Source of the DNA: Verrucomicrobiia bacterium
GTDB lineage: Bacteria > Verrucomicrobiota > Verrucomicrobiia > Limisphaerales > JAUIHU01
Direction: 5' to 3'
Assembly (NCBI GenBank): GCA_030432175.1
Contig: JAUIHU010000172.1
Coordinates: 1-8,354, forward strand
DNA length: 8,354 bases
Part shown: piece after piece, positions 6,571-8,354 of the stretch
How positions within the stretch are numbered: the stretch's first letter is position 1
Layout: the number at the start of each line of letters is the position of its first letter
Made by a program: the position numbers and the translations under genes
Notes under the pieces: model-generated
Databases searched by the model: none
What the model was told of the DNA's origin: nothing
The model's input: only the letters and a program-made list of their open reading frames with translations

Positions 6571-6588
6571 CTTCGCTCGAGAGGTATT
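6557..6588. repeat. Right copy of 32-bp direct repeat flanking the toxin-antitoxin module
   Basis: Matches 5685-5716 at 31 of 32 positions, offset by 872 bp. It is non-coding here, between the toxin stop (6526) and the symporter stop (6603). A perfect palindrome, AATTGATCAATT (6589-6600), follows immediately. The two copies leave 840 bp between them, holding both toxin-antitoxin genes and their upstream region. Confidence 0.95.
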
Positions 6589-6602
6589 AATTGATCAATT
6601 GC

Positions 6603-8213
6603 TTACCCTTTCAAAACTGAAAAGTCTGCGAAGGAGATGTAGAGAATCAGCACAACTGCGGCCAACCCAAGGCCCAAAGGCTTTGCGAATTTCCAGGGTG
6701 TGAGATCCACATCGCCGGAGTGCTTGTGCTCCCAGGGTTTGTCCATCGGCTTGACTTGTCCAATGATCAGCATCAGAGCGATTAGCGAAATGAAAACAAT
6801 TCCCAGGAAGTGGAATTCATGAACTTTGGACGCCCATCCGGAAAATGGGGGAACGAAGTAGCCGAGGATGATGGCGACGAAGCCGATGATCAAAGCCAGG
6901 TTGGCTGCCATGCCCGGGACACGTTTGGTGAACATCCCGATTAGCATCACCGCAAAGATTGGAATGAAGTAGAGTCCGTTCATTTTCTGAAGGTATCCAA
7001 AGATACTATCCTGACCAGCAAGCAAAGGAGCTGTGCACATCGCCAGTAAAGCGACAAAAGCTCCAGCATATTTTCCTACTGCAATCACTCGTTTTTCATC
7101 AACGGAATCGTGACGGATCCAGTGCTTGTATACTCCCAGACTGAATAGAGTGGCGGTGCTGTTCAGAGCGGAGTTAAAGGAACTCAGGATCGCTCCTACC
7201 ATCACCGCTGCAAAAAATCCGGACAACCAGGATGGGAGAACATTGCGGACAAGTGTGCCGTATGCGTGATCGCCTTTGAAACCTTCTTCCTGACCATAAA
7301 GGTGAAAAGCAATAATTCCCGGCAGCACTAGAATGATTGGCGCCAGCACTTTGAACACTCCGGCAATCAGTACCCCTTTTTGACCTTCTTTCAGGGAGCT
7401 GGCTCCGAAAGTTCGCTGAATGATTTGCTGGTTAGTGGTCCAGTAAAACAGGTTCAGCAGCAGAACCCCGGTGAATAATGTCGAGAATGGCACCGATTGT
7501 TCAGGTCCACCCAGAGAGTTGAATTTTTCCGGATGCGCTGATTTCAGTTCTCCAAGAGCCTGAAAGACTCCGCCATCGCTAACCGCCTGCAATCCGAAGT
7601 AGGCGATCAACACTCCACCCACCAGCAATCCAAATCCGTTGATGGTGTCCGATACCGCAACGGTACGGAGCCCACCAAAAATGGCGTAGATTGAACCGAC
7701 GATTCCAATGAACCAAACCGTGATCCATAGCGTCGCGCTTTCACTTTCGATCCCCATCAGGTCCTGTAGGTCCAGGATCCCTGCCAGCCCGGTCGCTCCG
7801 GTGTAGAGGATGATTGGAAGCAAAATGCCGGCATAAGCCACGATGAAAATCAAACTGGTGATCGAGCGAGTCAGCCCATCGAAGCGTTCTTCCAGAAACT
7901 GAGGCACGGTGGCGATTCCACTGCGTAGGTATTTCGGGAGAAACATTAACGCCATGAACACCAGGGATAAACCGGCAACAACCTCCCATGCCATCACGCA
8001 GATCCCGTCATTAAATGCCGCGCCGTTCAAGCCAACCAACTGCTCTGTGGAGAGGTTGGTGAGCAGGAGCGACCCGGCTATGAAGCCACCGGTTAGAGTT
8101 CGCCCGGCCAGAAAGTAGCCGGTGGAGGAACCGTGATCATCCTTGCGTGTTAGCATCCAGGTCAGGAATCCGACCAGCGCCGTAAAAAACAAAAAAGTGA
8201 TAGGTGTCAGCAT
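6603..8213 (-). CDS. Sodium/solute symporter (SSS family), SglT-like, probably sugar uptake
   Basis: Inner-membrane secondary transporter of 536 residues with about 14 hydrophobic helices, LeuT fold. Compared from memory with Vibrio SglT, the sugar-site residues Asn64, Gln69, Glu88, Asn260, Tyr263 and Lys294 correspond to Asn53, Gln58, Glu77, Asn254, Tyr257 and Lys288, with conserved spacing. The Ser91 position is Ala80. The Na2-site residues Ala361, Ser364 and Ser365 correspond to Ala341, Ser344 and Ser345 in GAILSSFNSALNSTAT. NQQIIQR (261-267) and GGLRTVAVSDTINGFG (180-195) are family blocks. A sodium-coupled monosaccharide (hexose) substrate is therefore likely but not proven. The gene is convergent with the toxin-antitoxin module and ends at a strong terminator. 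The ATG at 8213 has no Shine-Dalgarno (ACTCGGTCCC precedes) but gives a normal first helix (MLTPITFLFF). Confidence 0.93.
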   Translation of the reverse strand: MLTPITFLFFTALVGFLTWMLTRKDDHGSSTGYFLAGRTLTGGFIAGSLLLTNLSTEQLVGLNGAAFNDGICVMAWEVVAGLSLVFMALMFLPKYLRSGIATVPQFLEERFDGLTRSITSLIFIVAYAGILLPIILYTGATGLAGILDLQDLMGIESESATLWITVWFIGIVGSIYAIFGGLRTVAVSDTINGFGLLVGGVLIAYFGLQAVSDGGVFQALGELKSAHPEKFNSLGGPEQSVPFSTLFTGVLLLNLFYWTTNQQIIQRTFGASSLKEGQKGVLIAGVFKVLAPIILVLPGIIAFHLYGQEEGFKGDHAYGTLVRNVLPSWLSGFFAAVMVGAILSSFNSALNSTATLFSLGVYKHWIRHDSVDEKRVIAVGKYAGAFVALLAMCTAPLLAGQDSIFGYLQKMNGLYFIPIFAVMLIGMFTKRVPGMAANLALIIGFVAIILGYFVPPFSGWASKVHEFHFLGIVFISLIALMLIIGQVKPMDKPWEHKHSGDVDLTPWKFAKPLGLGLAAVVLILYISFADFSVLKG

Positions 8214-8354
8214 GGGACCGAGTCAATCGTCATTCGTTTGATTTGAGTTCTTATCCATTCTTTCAGGCAATAGAACCATATCAATCCTGCGGGAACTTTT
8301 ATTCCAGCGGATTATCTGACATTCGTTGAATCAAGAATGAATGCCGGAGACTAT
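8214..8354. other. Upstream region of the symporter gene
   Basis: These 141 bp before the symporter start should contain its promoter. On the minus strand TTGATA occurs around 8281, but no convincing -10 partner is seen at the right spacing. No reading frame or RNA gene can be supported before the window ends. Confidence 0.5.

Overview
The window is dense bacterial chromosome with moderate GC. Most start codons have no good Shine-Dalgarno sequence. The long intergenic gap holds a dispersed-type repeat rich in CACGAAA/CACGGAA words. This style, a TIGR00977-type citramalate synthase and an SglT-like symporter suggest a member of the PVC group, perhaps Verrucomicrobiota. That is an impression from gene content and style, not a proof; no rRNA or other decisive marker is present.

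Layout. (1) 1-3154, minus strand: a citramalate synthase gene (cimA type) followed 104 bp downstream by the first half of valS, which runs off the left edge. Both concern branched-chain amino acids: isoleucine precursor synthesis and valine tRNA charging. (2) 3155-3626: a divergent intergenic region. Its right two thirds is a tandem array of a 124-bp unit (2.6 copies, each full copy able to form a 28-bp hairpin). The array ends exactly at the start codon of the next gene. (3) 3627-5718, plus strand: a three-gene set with gaps of 40 and 21 bp. It encodes an ABCG-like ATPase, an ABC-2-type permease and a small membrane-anchored or secreted protein of unknown function. (4) 5758-6526, plus strand: a two-gene toxin-antitoxin module with a UPF0175-family antitoxin and a DUF3368/PIN-like toxin. 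(5) 6603-8213, minus strand: a sodium/solute symporter resembling Vibrio SglT, with most sugar- and Na2-site residues retained. It is followed by a strong intrinsic terminator.

The two most notable signals are structural. First, the toxin-antitoxin module is bracketed by a 32-bp direct repeat (31/32 identical, 872 bp apart). The left copy is the last codons of the small protein gene and the right copy lies next to the symporter stop codon. The right copy also forms one arm of the symporter terminator. This looks like the footprint of an insertion that regenerated the 3' end of its target gene. Second, the ABC transporter gene takes its start codon and its only Shine-Dalgarno-like element from a truncated repeat copy. 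No CRISPR array, tRNA, rRNA, transposase or integrase was seen.
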